This document shows, one piece after another, positions 1 to 7,199 of a stretch of DNA of 7,823 nt; within the stretch, counting starts at the first letter, position 1, and every line of letters starts with the position of its first letter. The notes beneath the pieces are model-generated. The model made no database searches. It saw only the letters and a program-made list of their open reading frames with translations, and had not been told where the DNA came from. The translations under genes and the position numbers were made by a program. The stretch comes from Burkholderiales bacterium (GTDB lineage: Bacteria; Pseudomonadota; Gammaproteobacteria; Burkholderiales; UBA11063): contig JAJFBO010000097.1 of the NCBI GenBank assembly GCA_020697025.1, forward strand, positions 1 through 7,823. Direction: 5' to 3'.

Positions 1-1
1 A

Positions 2-1199
2 GCTTTTGGATGTAATAATGTAGGTGGCAGCACTAATAATTATAATAAAAGCACGGATTTGCAGGCAGCATTAAATACATCTGTTAATAGCATTAATGCA
101 AAGATTAATCTTATTACAGGAATACCTCTTACTTTTCAGTGCAATGGATTTAATAATAATTTAGCACTTTCAATATCTTCTGGCAAATTAAGTATTAAAA
201 ATAATGCTCTAAATATGCCTAACAATGCTATTTATCAAATTGGCAGCTCAACTAAATCATTTACTGCTGTTGTAGCATTACAGTTAGCTGATGAAATAAA
301 CCCTGATAATAATGAAAAATATTTTGGTGATAAGGGCTTAGATAGTACTATAGGAGAAGTTTTGGGTAACCTACCTGGTTCTCATACCTGGAATGCCGCA
401 TGGAATGAAATTTCAATACGCGAGCTACTTAATATGACAAGTGGCATTCCTGATTATGTAAACAAAGCTTTTTTAGTTTATGCTAATAATCCAGACCATT
501 ATTTCTCTTCAGATGAGTTAATTCAATATGCTGTAAATGAAAAGCCTGTATTTGAGCATGGACATGGATGGCAATATTCCAATACTAACTATGTAATAAT
601 GAATAAAATTATTACATATTTAACACATAGCAGTATGAATGAACAAATCACCAAACGGATCATTAATAAATTGGACATGAACCACACTTATTATGTTGAT
701 CATTTACCAATGGATGCAATAACCAGACCAGAACAAAAAATTAAATTCATTATCTATTACCAACGCTGCCGGATCTATTATCTCAAATGTAATTGACATG
801 AGTAAATATATACATGCTTTATTTGATGATAAAAATGGCTTGCTTAACCCGTCACAATATGCTCAATTGACCAGAATGGTCGCTACAGAGGATACGGATG
901 GAATTAAAGCTGGACAATATTTACATATAGTGGATAAGCCATCTAAAAATAAAAATTATGGCCTGGGATATGGTTTAGGTATTATGGAAAGTTTTATAAA
1001 ACTACCAAATGGAAATAGTATCACTATGTATGAACATGGTGGCGATACACTTTCTTTTGATTCCAATTGGCTATATTCTCCGCAAAAACAGGTATATGCC
1101 ATGTACTCATTTAATTCACAGGCACCATATAGTAAGATACGTTCATTTTTAGAGTCTAAAATATATGAGAAAATTGATATGGATTGCACCTCCAATTAA
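2..1199 (+). pseudogene. Frameshifted lipoprotein serine hydrolase (beta-lactamase / DD-peptidase family S12), first tandem copy, 5' end outside window
   Basis: The frame is already open at base 2 and encodes A-F-G-C, a weak lipobox with Cys at 11-13, followed by an Asn/Ser/Gly-rich linker. The signal peptide therefore lies upstream of the window, and the TTG at 59 is not a real start. The S12 nucleophile motif SxxK is encoded at 245-256 (SSTK) and YSN at 575-583. The frame ends at 796. The rest of the protein (NAAGSIIS, then HGG at 1035-1043) is in another frame and ends at 1199. Aligned by eye with the intact copy at 1268-2587, 22 bases stand here between the QK codons (734-739) and NAAG (762), where the neighbour has 90. 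The loss of 68 bases shifts the frame. The two fragments may make nothing useful: the only restart, ATG 798, has no visible Shine-Dalgarno. A net change of one base in the A6 run at 735-740 would restore one frame, so slippage or a read error is possible. Confidence 0.8.
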
Positions 1200-1267
1200 C
1201 TCGAAATAGCAATGGAAATTATAATCAATATATGTGTTTAAACCTACTATAAAAGAAAATTTTCAGC

Positions 1268-2587
1268 ATGAATATAAGCCATATTAAAATAATAATACCT
1301 TTTTTTATATTTGCGGCAACCCTTACTGGTTGTTTAAATAATAGCAGCTCAAATAATGTGGGAGCTACAGCTAACAAGATTAATTTACAAATGGTTTTAA
1401 ATGATGCCATAAATAGTCCGGATGCAAAAAATGCTTATGTTACAGGGATACCTCTTACATTTCAATGTAATGGATTTAATAATAATCAGGCTGTTTCATT
1501 ATCTGCTGGCAAAATCAACCTTAATGCTGATGCTTCTGATTTGCCAATTGATGTTATTTATCAAATTGGCAGCTCCACTAAATCTTTTGTTGCGGTTGTA
1601 GCGCTACAGTTAGAAGCTGAAGGATATTTTGGTAAAAATGGACTAGACAGTACTGTTGGGGATATTTTGGGTAATCCAGATAGTTCTACTTCCTGGAACG
1701 TATCCTGGAATAAAAGCACATTACGGCAGTTGCTTAATATGACTAGCGGCATTCCTGATTGTATAAATGCGGTTGTACCTATCTATAGCACAAAACCTAA
1801 TTATAAATTTACTTCTGATGAGCTGCTCCAACTTGTCGCAAATAAAAATTTAAATTTTGAGCCTGGGCAGGGATGGCAATATTCGAATACAAATTATGTG
1901 ATTATGAATAAAATTATTTCTTATGTAACAAATAGCAATATAAATGTGCAAGTTACTAGGCGTATTATTAATAAACTAGGTCTTACTCACACTTATTATG
2001 TAGATAATTTGCCCATTGATGCAATAACTAATCCTATGCAAAAAACTTTATTAATGAGCGGCTACTTCGGAAGTAAAGAGTTAGGAGTTTTTAATTTTAC
2101 AACTGATTTATCATTATATTCATTATCTTGGGCAAATGCAGCAGGTTCTATAATCTCTAGTACAATAGATATGAATAAATATGTGCACGCATTATTTGCT
2201 TATAAAAATGGGTTACTTACTCCAACACAATTAAATGAATTAACCTATATGGTTGCTACAGAAAATAGTAGTATGTATAAAGCAGGTCAACACATACCTG
2301 TAATTGATAAAGCTGCTAAAGGTCCTTACGGATTAGGTTATGGCCTGGGGATTATGGAGTTTTTTAAGCAGCTGCCTAACGGGCACAGTATAACTTACTA
2401 TAGCCACGGCGGGAGTACAATAGCGTTTAGTTCAAATTGGATATATTCACCACAAAAGCAAGTATTTGCAACATATGTATTTAATTCACAATCTCCAAAT
2501 CGACAGATACATAGCGCTGTTGAAAGTAAAATATATGAGAAAATTGATACCGACTGTATACCAAATTATATTTTAAAAAGTAATTAG
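1268..2587 (+). CDS. Lipoprotein serine hydrolase, beta-lactamase / R61 DD-peptidase-like (family S12)
   Basis: Intact 439-residue copy. A basic, hydrophobic signal peptide (residues 1-21) ends in lipobox LTGC, so Cys22 is probably lipidated and the enzyme is membrane-anchored outside the cytoplasm. An Asn/Ser-rich linker precedes the catalytic domain. The motifs are S102-S-T-K105 (nucleophile and lysine), Y205-S-N207 and H380-G-G382. The surrounding text (IGSSTKSF, QYSNTNY, HTYYV, NAAGSIISST) resembles the Streptomyces R61 DD-peptidase more than class C beta-lactamases. Members of this family act as DD-carboxypeptidases, esterases, D-amino-acid amidases or beta-lactamases, and the substrate cannot be read from sequence. 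Cys67 and Cys430 are shared with the broken upstream copy and could form a disulfide. A weak -10-like TACTAT lies at 1245-1250, with no good -35 and no clear Shine-Dalgarno. The ATG is chosen because it gives a complete signal peptide. Confidence 0.88.
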   Translation: MNISHIKIIIPFFIFAATLTGCLNNSSSNNVGATANKINLQMVLNDAINSPDAKNAYVTGIPLTFQCNGFNNNQAVSLSAGKINLNADASDLPIDVIYQIGSSTKSFVAVVALQLEAEGYFGKNGLDSTVGDILGNPDSSTSWNVSWNKSTLRQLLNMTSGIPDCINAVVPIYSTKPNYKFTSDELLQLVANKNLNFEPGQGWQYSNTNYVIMNKIISYVTNSNINVQVTRRIINKLGLTHTYYVDNLPIDAITNPMQKTLLMSGYFGSKELGVFNFTTDLSLYSLSWANAAGSIISSTIDMNKYVHALFAYKNGLLTPTQLNELTYMVATENSSMYKAGQHIPVIDKAAKGPYGLGYGLGIMEFFKQLPNGHSITYYSHGGSTIAFSSNWIYSPQKQVFATYVFNSQSPNRQIHSAVESKIYEKIDTDCIPNYILKSN

Positions 2588-2625
2588 AAAAAATTTATTT
2601 AATAGGTATAAAGTATGTTAAATAT

Positions 2626-3492
2626 ATGAATAAAAAAATTATTTTTAAAAAAATGCAGGGTCTTGGTAATGATTTTATTTTAATTGACAGCCAGGAGAAC
2701 CCGGATTTATTTACTAACAAGAGCTTTAATTTAAAACCCTATGAATTAGCCAAAATCGCCAATCGAAATTATGGTATTGGTTGTGATCAGATACTTATAA
2801 TAATGCCCTCATCAAGTAAATTAGCTAATTATGATTACCTTATTTATAATCAGGATGGTACTTCTGCAGGCTATTGTGGAAACGGCGCCCGCTGTGTAAT
2901 TAGATATATAGCTGATAAATATCAAATTAATTTACCAATTACACTTAATACAAATGGCAGGTTAAGTACAGGGTGTATAACCTCTACAGGGCAGGTAACT
3001 ATTCATGTAGGATACCCCGATTTTAGCCCGCAAGCATCTAATTTTGTCAAAGATAAAAATGAATTTAATCATTATTCATATTTAATTGATAAACAATTAA
3101 TAAACTTTGGTATTGTTTCAATTGGCAACCCACATGCAATCCTCTCCCTGGATAATTTGGAGCAGCTAAATGCAATTAGGCCGCTCGCAAGGATTGCTGA
3201 AGCTATTGGGAATTCCGGATTATTCATAGAGGGCGTAAATGTCAGCTTTTTTGTTATTGACTCACCAAAGAATATCAGGATGCGAACTTATGAGCGCGGT
3301 GCCGGGTTTACTTTGGCTTGCGGCAGCGGCGCATGTGCAACTGCAAGTTTTGCAATTGCTCAAAAGTACTGCGGGCAAAATGTCAATGTTTTAATGCCAG
3401 GCGGCACATTAGAAATATATTGGGATATGGAAAATGAAATTAAAATGACCGGAGATGCCGCATATGTATTTGAAGGTATTATAACCCTATGA
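2626..3492 (+). CDS. dapF: Diaminopimelate epimerase
   Basis: Cytoplasmic, cofactor-independent racemase that converts LL- to meso-diaminopimelate, the direct precursor of lysine and a cross-linking residue of peptidoglycan. The 288 residues compare with about 274 in E. coli. The family signatures are in order: KMQGLGNDF (9-17), YGIGCDQ (49-55), the first catalytic cysteine in YCGNGARC (Cys84), a GNPH motif near residue 167, Y-E223-R224-GAG, and the second catalytic cysteine in ACGSGAC (Cys232). The two-cysteine acid/base pair is therefore intact. The ATG at 2626 leaves nine residues before the conserved Met10. No convincing Shine-Dalgarno precedes it, and a tiny ATG frame at 2614 ends just across this start. 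It probably heads the operon that runs to 6305, because the next gene overlaps its stop codon by four bases. Confidence 0.97.
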   Translation: MNKKIIFKKMQGLGNDFILIDSQENPDLFTNKSFNLKPYELAKIANRNYGIGCDQILIIMPSSSKLANYDYLIYNQDGTSAGYCGNGARCVIRYIADKYQINLPITLNTNGRLSTGCITSTGQVTIHVGYPDFSPQASNFVKDKNEFNHYSYLIDKQLINFGIVSIGNPHAILSLDNLEQLNAIRPLARIAEAIGNSGLFIEGVNVSFFVIDSPKNIRMRTYERGAGFTLACGSGACATASFAIAQKYCGQNVNVLMPGGTLEIYWDMENEIKMTGDAAYVFEGIITL

Positions 3493-4478
3493 AATTAACA
3501 ATTGCCCTGCCTGGATTATTATGGCCAGATGCTGGTGATATACCACATTTAGCCAGGCAGCTTGACACAAAAAATCTGGATAAAGTGATCAAACGTTCAC
3601 AAATTAGGCAAATCCCATATAGTTTTAGTGACTTAGTGTATTCAACTTATACTACAACTACTGGTTCATTGGCTACAGAAATAGCAAAAAATTTAGGTTA
3701 TGCAGGACTTTATCCTAATTTTTTGTTGGCTGAACCAACTTTTCTACGGGCTGACCGCCATCGTCTACTAATTTGTGAAAGCGAAATATTACAGCTAAAT
3801 GATAATGAAATTTCAATAATCATTGATAATTTGAATGACCATTTTTCTGGTATACTGCAAGTGTTTAAAGTAAATGCAAATCTCTGGTTAGTGGGCCTTA
3901 ACTTAAACATAAATAATAATAAATTCTACCCTATACTAGATATTATTGGTGAAAATATTGATAATTATTTACCCAGTAATTCAATTGAACTAACTAAATT
4001 ACTAAATGAAATTCAAATGTTATTATTTAATCTGGAGCTTAATCGTCCACGTAAAAATGAGGGTCTAATCCAGATAAACAGTTTATGGCTATGGGATAAA
4101 CAAATTAAATTTAACCTGATTAATAATTACTCCAATATTTTTTATAATGGCCAAAGCCTAAATAGTGCTAAAATTAAGCATTTACCGAAGCTTCTCCCAG
4201 ATGCATTTATTGATGGAAGCTTAATTATTTTTGATAATTTATATTATCCTTGCTGTTATCGGGATCATCATAGCTATTTGCATAATTTATCAATTATTGA
4301 TAATCAGGTAATGACAATTTTATTACAATACCTAAATAGGTTTGATACCCTGGAAATATTAATACCCGGCATTCATAAAACACTGGTTATAACATTAAAT
4401 AAAAACGATAGATATAAGTTTTGGAAAAACTTAACATTTATACAATTGATTAAAGGAACAAAATGCGCTTTAACTTAA
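3489..4478 (+). CDS. RpfE-type conserved protein of unknown function
   Basis: 329 residues. The start ATG overlaps the dapF stop in an ATGA arrangement, which suggests translational coupling. The N-terminus reads [11 protein letters not shown] (7-17). Two further blocks are hallmarks I recall of a proteobacterial family annotated as RpfE-type regulatory protein and sometimes as phosphoglycerate mutase: [15 protein letters not shown] (81-95), and LLNEIQMLL (about 171-179) followed by NSLWLWD (197-203). In most homologues I remember, WG with glycines follows the last block; here it is WDKQ. I see no signal peptide, transmembrane segment or DNA-binding helix-turn-helix. The link to an rpf regulatory locus in Xanthomonas is family lore and does not establish function. 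The phosphoglycerate mutase label may rest only on distant similarity to the alkaline-phosphatase fold. The C-terminal half looks less conserved and rich in Asn and Ile, as expected in an AT-rich genome. The 3' end overlaps the next gene by 16 bases. Confidence 0.75.
   Translation: MKLTIALPGLLWPDAGDIPHLARQLDTKNLDKVIKRSQIRQIPYSFSDLVYSTYTTTTGSLATEIAKNLGYAGLYPNFLLAEPTFLRADRHRLLICESEILQLNDNEISIIIDNLNDHFSGILQVFKVNANLWLVGLNLNINNNKFYPILDIIGENIDNYLPSNSIELTKLLNEIQMLLFNLELNRPRKNEGLIQINSLWLWDKQIKFNLINNYSNIFYNGQSLNSAKIKHLPKLLPDAFIDGSLIIFDNLYYPCCYRDHHSYLHNLSIIDNQVMTILLQYLNRFDTLEILIPGIHKTLVITLNKNDRYKFWKNLTFIQLIKGTKCALT
4452..4457 (+). promoter_or_regulatory. Shine-Dalgarno of the RluB-like gene, inside the upstream gene
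   Basis: AAAGGA lies five bases before the ATG at 4463, within the last codons of the upstream gene. It supports this start and the 16-base overlap. Confidence 0.75.
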
Positions 4479-5560
4479 AAGATGGTTTGAAAAAATTAAT
4501 GACAGCGCCTAAAGCGAATAAACCCAAAAGTACTGATAATAAGCCTGACGCTGCCAGCAATATTAGTAAAGATAAATCTAATAAAACTTCATATATTAAA
4601 GATATTTCAGTAGATAAAAGAAAACCACACGCTATAGAGAAAAACAAACCTGTATCAAAATCACCAATTACAGATAAAAAAGTGGACTCTAATTATGCCA
4701 GTAAAAATGCTAAGCGGGTTAAATTAATCCGCCCAAATGTACAGCAGCAAATTACAGCTAAACGTATTCGTGAAGAACGAATAACCATCAAAGAAGATGA
4801 AACTGTGCGTTTATCCAAAGCCCTTGCGATGTCTGGAGCAGGCAGCCGCCGTCATTGTGATGCTTTAATTAGTGAAAAAAAAGTATTGGTAAACGGCCAG
4901 GTAGCTACTCTTGGGCAGCAAATATCCCCGCATGACAGGCTTGAAGTGCTTGGCCGGCCAGTAAAAATAAAGTGGCAGGACAGACTAGCCCGCATTATTA
5001 TCTACCATAAACCAGAAGGTGAAATAGTATCACGCTCTGACCCGGAAGGACGTGTTTGTGTATTTGATAAAATACCATTACTGAAAAATAAACGTTTTGT
5101 ACCGATTGGACGGCTTGATTTTAATACCAGTGGTTTACTAATTTTTACTAACTCTGGTGAATTAGCCAACCATTTTACACATCCTCGTTATGAAGTAGAA
5201 CGTGAATATTCAGTTAGAATTTATGGACTTGAATTAACCGTAGAACAAATTAAGGAGCTAAAAAGTGGTATTCGCCTGGAAGATGGGGTTGCCAAACTTG
5301 ATGAGATTATGAAAATTCAGGATCAGGATGACAGCAGCAAAAATCATTGGTATAAAATTATCCTAAAAGAAGGCAGGAACCGTGAAGTTCGCCGGATGTT
5401 TGAACACTATGATTTAGTAGTTAGCCGCTTAATTCGTACACGCTTTGGCCCAATCGCCCTGCCGCCCCGCTTGAAACGCGGTCAATTTTATGAATTAAAT
5501 GAAATTGAAGTTGCGCAAATTACACAAAAATTTGGCTTAAATCTGGCAGGAAGTGAATAA
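4463..5560 (+). CDS. rluB: 23S rRNA pseudouridine synthase, RluB-like (RsuA family)
   Basis: Isomerises a uridine to pseudouridine in rRNA. RluB acts on U2605 (E. coli numbering) of 23S rRNA in the large subunit. Of the 365 residues, 1 to about 112 form a Lys/Asn/Ser-rich, low-complexity and probably disordered basic extension. The S4 RNA-binding domain follows (about 115-165: [21 protein letters not shown]), then the catalytic domain. [11 protein letters not shown] carries the catalytic Asp219. [10 protein letters not shown] and [11 protein letters not shown] complete the RsuA-family signature. E. coli RluB is shorter, about 290 residues, and its basic tail is at the C-terminus, so the long N-terminal arm is a lineage feature. 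The family is firm. RluB rather than RluE, RluF or RsuA is inferred from the full S4 domain and overall motif wording. The start is supported by AAAGGA five bases upstream. The gene sits in the middle of the operon. Confidence 0.93.
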   Translation: MRFNLKDGLKKLMTAPKANKPKSTDNKPDAASNISKDKSNKTSYIKDISVDKRKPHAIEKNKPVSKSPITDKKVDSNYASKNAKRVKLIRPNVQQQITAKRIREERITIKEDETVRLSKALAMSGAGSRRHCDALISEKKVLVNGQVATLGQQISPHDRLEVLGRPVKIKWQDRLARIIIYHKPEGEIVSRSDPEGRVCVFDKIPLLKNKRFVPIGRLDFNTSGLLIFTNSGELANHFTHPRYEVEREYSVRIYGLELTVEQIKELKSGIRLEDGVAKLDEIMKIQDQDDSSKNHWYKIILKEGRNREVRRMFEHYDLVVSRLIRTRFGPIALPPRLKRGQFYELNEIEVAQITQKFGLNLAGSE

Positions 5561-5567
5561 CTTTCAT

Positions 5568-6305
5568 ATGAAAATAATTGATGCCCATGTTCATTTTTGG
5601 GATTTAAACAATAAAATTAATAATTGGGTTTCCAGGCAAACAAATCTACCATTTTTAAATAAAAATTATTTACCTGGCATGCTGCCTGAACTTTGTGAAG
5701 CAGGGCTTTACGGGGTAGTGCATATTGAGGCGCATGACTCATTTATTCCAACAGTTACTGAAATACAGTGGCTTGATTCTATTATGCAGGATAATTTGGC
5801 AACTAAATATCGTCATATTGCTTTTGTAGATATTACTTTGCCTGCGATCGATTTTATCTCTGAAATTAAACAAATTAAAGAATATAAAAATGTAATTGGT
5901 GTATATCAGATAAATAACATTCTTCCGGCAATTATTGCTTCTAAAGTTATTACTCTCATTGATCATTTAGCTCTTCCAACTTGGAATACTGATGGTGATA
6001 AAGACCATAAAGCATGGGCAGCAATTATTATTAAATTAGCTTTGATAGAAAATATTTTTATTAAAGTTTCTGGATTAGATATGTTTAAAAAAGAGTCTGA
6101 CTTTGATATAGTAGTTGCATATGTTTTAAAAAATTATCCGATTAAGCATTTAATCTATGGCTCTAACTATCCGGTATCGTTTAATCATGACTATAATTTT
6201 TGGCACAAATACTTAGATAAATTTAATCTATCATTTGAAGAAAAAGACAATTTATTTTTTAAAAATGCATATGATGTTTTTTTTAACAATATTTATTTAG
6301 CATAA
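5568..6305 (+). CDS. Amidohydrolase-2 family protein (lactonase-like TIM barrel), probably impaired
   Basis: Belongs to the group of L-fuconolactonase and 2-pyrone-4,6-dicarboxylate hydrolase (COG3618-like). IDAHVHFWD at the N-terminus holds the HxH pair (His7, His9). HIEAHD, IDHLALP (His133), IKVSGL and YGSNYPVSF follow in family order. Two oddities stand out. The family's near-invariant catalytic Asp in the GSDWP motif is Asn200 here. The protein is also only 245 residues against about 270-290: after GVYQI it jumps almost straight to the helix before IDH, as if roughly 40 residues had been removed in frame. It may therefore be catalytically dead or a decaying gene, although the frame is intact. 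The ATG at 5568 gives the normal family N-terminus and lies seven bases after the rluB stop. A GTG at 5553, overlapping that stop, would add five residues. The natural substrate is unknown. Confidence 0.78.
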   Translation: MKIIDAHVHFWDLNNKINNWVSRQTNLPFLNKNYLPGMLPELCEAGLYGVVHIEAHDSFIPTVTEIQWLDSIMQDNLATKYRHIAFVDITLPAIDFISEIKQIKEYKNVIGVYQINNILPAIIASKVITLIDHLALPTWNTDGDKDHKAWAAIIIKLALIENIFIKVSGLDMFKKESDFDIVVAYVLKNYPIKHLIYGSNYPVSFNHDYNFWHKYLDKFNLSFEEKDNLFFKNAYDVFFNNIYLA

Positions 6306-6368
6306 CATCATGCAAAAAATATATTAGCTATTGGCTTTAACAAGCTCAAAGTTAGATACAAAACCGGT

Positions 6369-6410
6369 AAAACCTGGTGCCTACACATTTAGTGAATTTA
6401 AACAGGTTTT
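6369..6410 (+). repeat. Inverted repeat AAAACCTG / CAGGTTTT upstream of dcd
   Basis: Perfect 8-base arms at 6369-6376 and 6403-6410 are separated by 26 bases. The right arm runs into one more T, giving TTTTT at 6407-6411. It could act as a weak terminator for the upstream operon, but the loop is long and the T run short, and it lies inside the small frame described for this gap. Confidence 0.3.
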
Positions 6411-6441
6411 TGTAGAAAATTCAAAATAACTCTATATTTTT

Positions 6442-6447
6442 GAGGAA
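6442..6447 (+). promoter_or_regulatory. Shine-Dalgarno of dcd
   Basis: GAGGAA lies nine bases before the ATG at 6457. It supports that start. Confidence 0.65.
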
Positions 6448-6456
6448 TAAAGCAAA

Positions 6457-7026
6457 ATGGCTATAAAATCAGATAAATGGATCCGTAAAATGGCGAAATC
6501 ATATGGCATGATTGAACCGTTTGAAGAAAATCAGGTGCGTACTGCCCATGACGGGCAAAAAGTAATTTCTTATGGAACATCCAGTTACGGCTATGATATC
6601 CGCTGTGCCGGTGAATTTAAGATTTTCACTAATATCAATAGCACTATTGTTGACCCAAAAAATTTTAACCCAAAAAATTTTGTTGAAGTTAATGCCGAAT
6701 TTTGTATTATTCCGCCCAATTCTTTTGCTCTGGCCAGGACTGTTGAATATTTTCGTATCCCGCGTAATGTATTAACCGTTTGTCTGGGTAAATCTACTTA
6801 TGCCCGTTGTGGAATAATTGTAAATGTTACTCCATTTGAACCAGAATGGGAGGGTTATGTTACTCTTGAATTTAGTAATACCACCCCGCTGCCTGCAAAA
6901 ATATATGCTAATGAAGGTGTTGCCCAGGTACTATTTTTCGAATCTGATGAAGAATGTGATATTTCATATAAAGACAGAGGCGGTAAATACATGGGGCAAG
7001 TTGGGGTTACCTTACCTAAAGCATGA
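6457..7026 (+). CDS. dcd: dCTP deaminase
   Basis: Cytoplasmic homotrimeric enzyme that deaminates dCTP to dUTP. dUTPase then supplies dUMP for thymidylate synthesis. The 189 residues match the usual length of about 190. The trimeric dUTPase-like fold shows its family blocks: [11 protein letters not shown] (3-13), [10 protein letters not shown] (38-47), VDPKNF (65-70), IIPPNSFAL (84-92), [10 protein letters not shown] (111-120) and [18 protein letters not shown] (131-148). By alignment with E. coli Ser111, Arg115 and Glu138, the active-site residues are Ser113, Arg117 and Glu138, all present. The wording is that of the longer proteobacterial form rather than the E. coli form. It has its own Shine-Dalgarno and a 151-base gap upstream, so it probably has its own promoter. 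It ends 173 bases before the next gene. Confidence 0.96.
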   Translation: MAIKSDKWIRKMAKSYGMIEPFEENQVRTAHDGQKVISYGTSSYGYDIRCAGEFKIFTNINSTIVDPKNFNPKNFVEVNAEFCIIPPNSFALARTVEYFRIPRNVLTVCLGKSTYARCGIIVNVTPFEPEWEGYVTLEFSNTTPLPAKIYANEGVAQVLFFESDEECDISYKDRGGKYMGQVGVTLPKA

Positions 7027-7053
7027 TTAATCTTATAAAAATGAGTATTAATA

Positions 7054-7078
7054 TGCGGTATGTTACTAACTTACCGCA
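7054..7078 (+). repeat. Hairpin TGCGGTA / TACCGCA after dcd, possible weak terminator
   Basis: Perfect 7-base arms, four of the seven pairs G:C, at 7054-7060 and 7072-7078 with an 11-base loop. It begins 28 bases after the dcd stop. No T tract follows directly (AATAAAGC comes next), so it is not a classical intrinsic terminator. It may still be an RNA 3'-end stabiliser. Confidence 0.4.
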
Positions 7079-7085
7079 ATAAAGC

Positions 7086-7117
7086 TTAACTTTTCTATAT
7101 ATTTGATTAAAAGTTAA
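7086..7117 (+). repeat. AT-rich inverted repeat TTAACTTTT / AAAAGTTAA
   Basis: Perfect 9-base arms at 7086-7094 and 7109-7117 with a 14-base loop, starting eight bases after the preceding hairpin. Only one of the nine pairs is G:C. It could be a protein-binding site or, with the previous hairpin, a composite 3'-end structure. In an AT-rich gap it could also be chance. Confidence 0.3.
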
Positions 7118-7170
7118 ATATCTGGCTTGAGCCTTCAGAAACATTACCCTTTGCTGTATAAAAATGTTAT

Positions 7171-7193
7171 TATACTTTCTTAATTAAAAAGGA
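7171..7193 (+). promoter_or_regulatory. Candidate -10 box and Shine-Dalgarno of the RlmL-like gene
   Basis: TATACT (7171-7176) is a good -10-like hexamer, but the nearest -35-like match, TTTGCT (7150-7155), leaves a short 15-base spacer. AAGGA at 7189-7193 is a clear Shine-Dalgarno six bases before the TTG at 7200. This decides the start, because an in-frame TAA at 7185-7187 excludes anything further upstream. Confidence 0.5.
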
Positions 7194-7199
7194 AAAATC

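Larger units (their letters stand above)
6306..6456 (+). other. Gap with an amber-interrupted small reading frame, possibly a gene remnant
   Basis: ATG 6310 opens MQKIY and then meets TAG at 6325-6327. In the same frame another 33 sense codons follow, ending at TAA 6427-6429, with protein-like content such as KPVKPGAYTF and SEFKQVFVEN. I do not recognise it. It could be the tail of a lost gene, a small gene with a nonsense mutation, or chance. No Shine-Dalgarno precedes ATG 6310. Possible promoter elements for dcd also lie here: TTGTAG (6410-6415) and TATATT (6433-6438) are 17 bases apart, but their start point would fall inside the Shine-Dalgarno. TTGGCT (6331-6336) with TAGATA (6353-6358) is the weak alternative. 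Confidence 0.35.

Noticed and set aside
798..1199. Separate small protein starting at ATG 798
   Set aside because: It is the C-terminal part of the frameshifted hydrolase, matching the intact copy residue for residue in motif order, and has no Shine-Dalgarno.
1225..1410. Minus-strand frame with hydrophobic content opposite the signal peptide of the second hydrolase
   Set aside because: It is antisense to a well-supported signal peptide and resembles no known protein. The hydrophobicity mirrors the AT-rich coding strand.
6650..6682. Tandem direct repeat ACCCAAAAAATTTT, period 15 bases
   Set aside because: It encodes [10 protein letters not shown] of dCTP deaminase. This doublet is normal in the family, so the repeat follows from the protein.
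6572..7030. Two + strand frames overlapping dcd in another frame
   Set aside because: dCTP deaminase explains the whole region with all family motifs. The overlapping frames show no recognisable protein features.
7041..7082. 13-codon ATG frame in the gap after dcd
   Set aside because: Very short, no Shine-Dalgarno, and it overlaps the hairpin; expected by chance.
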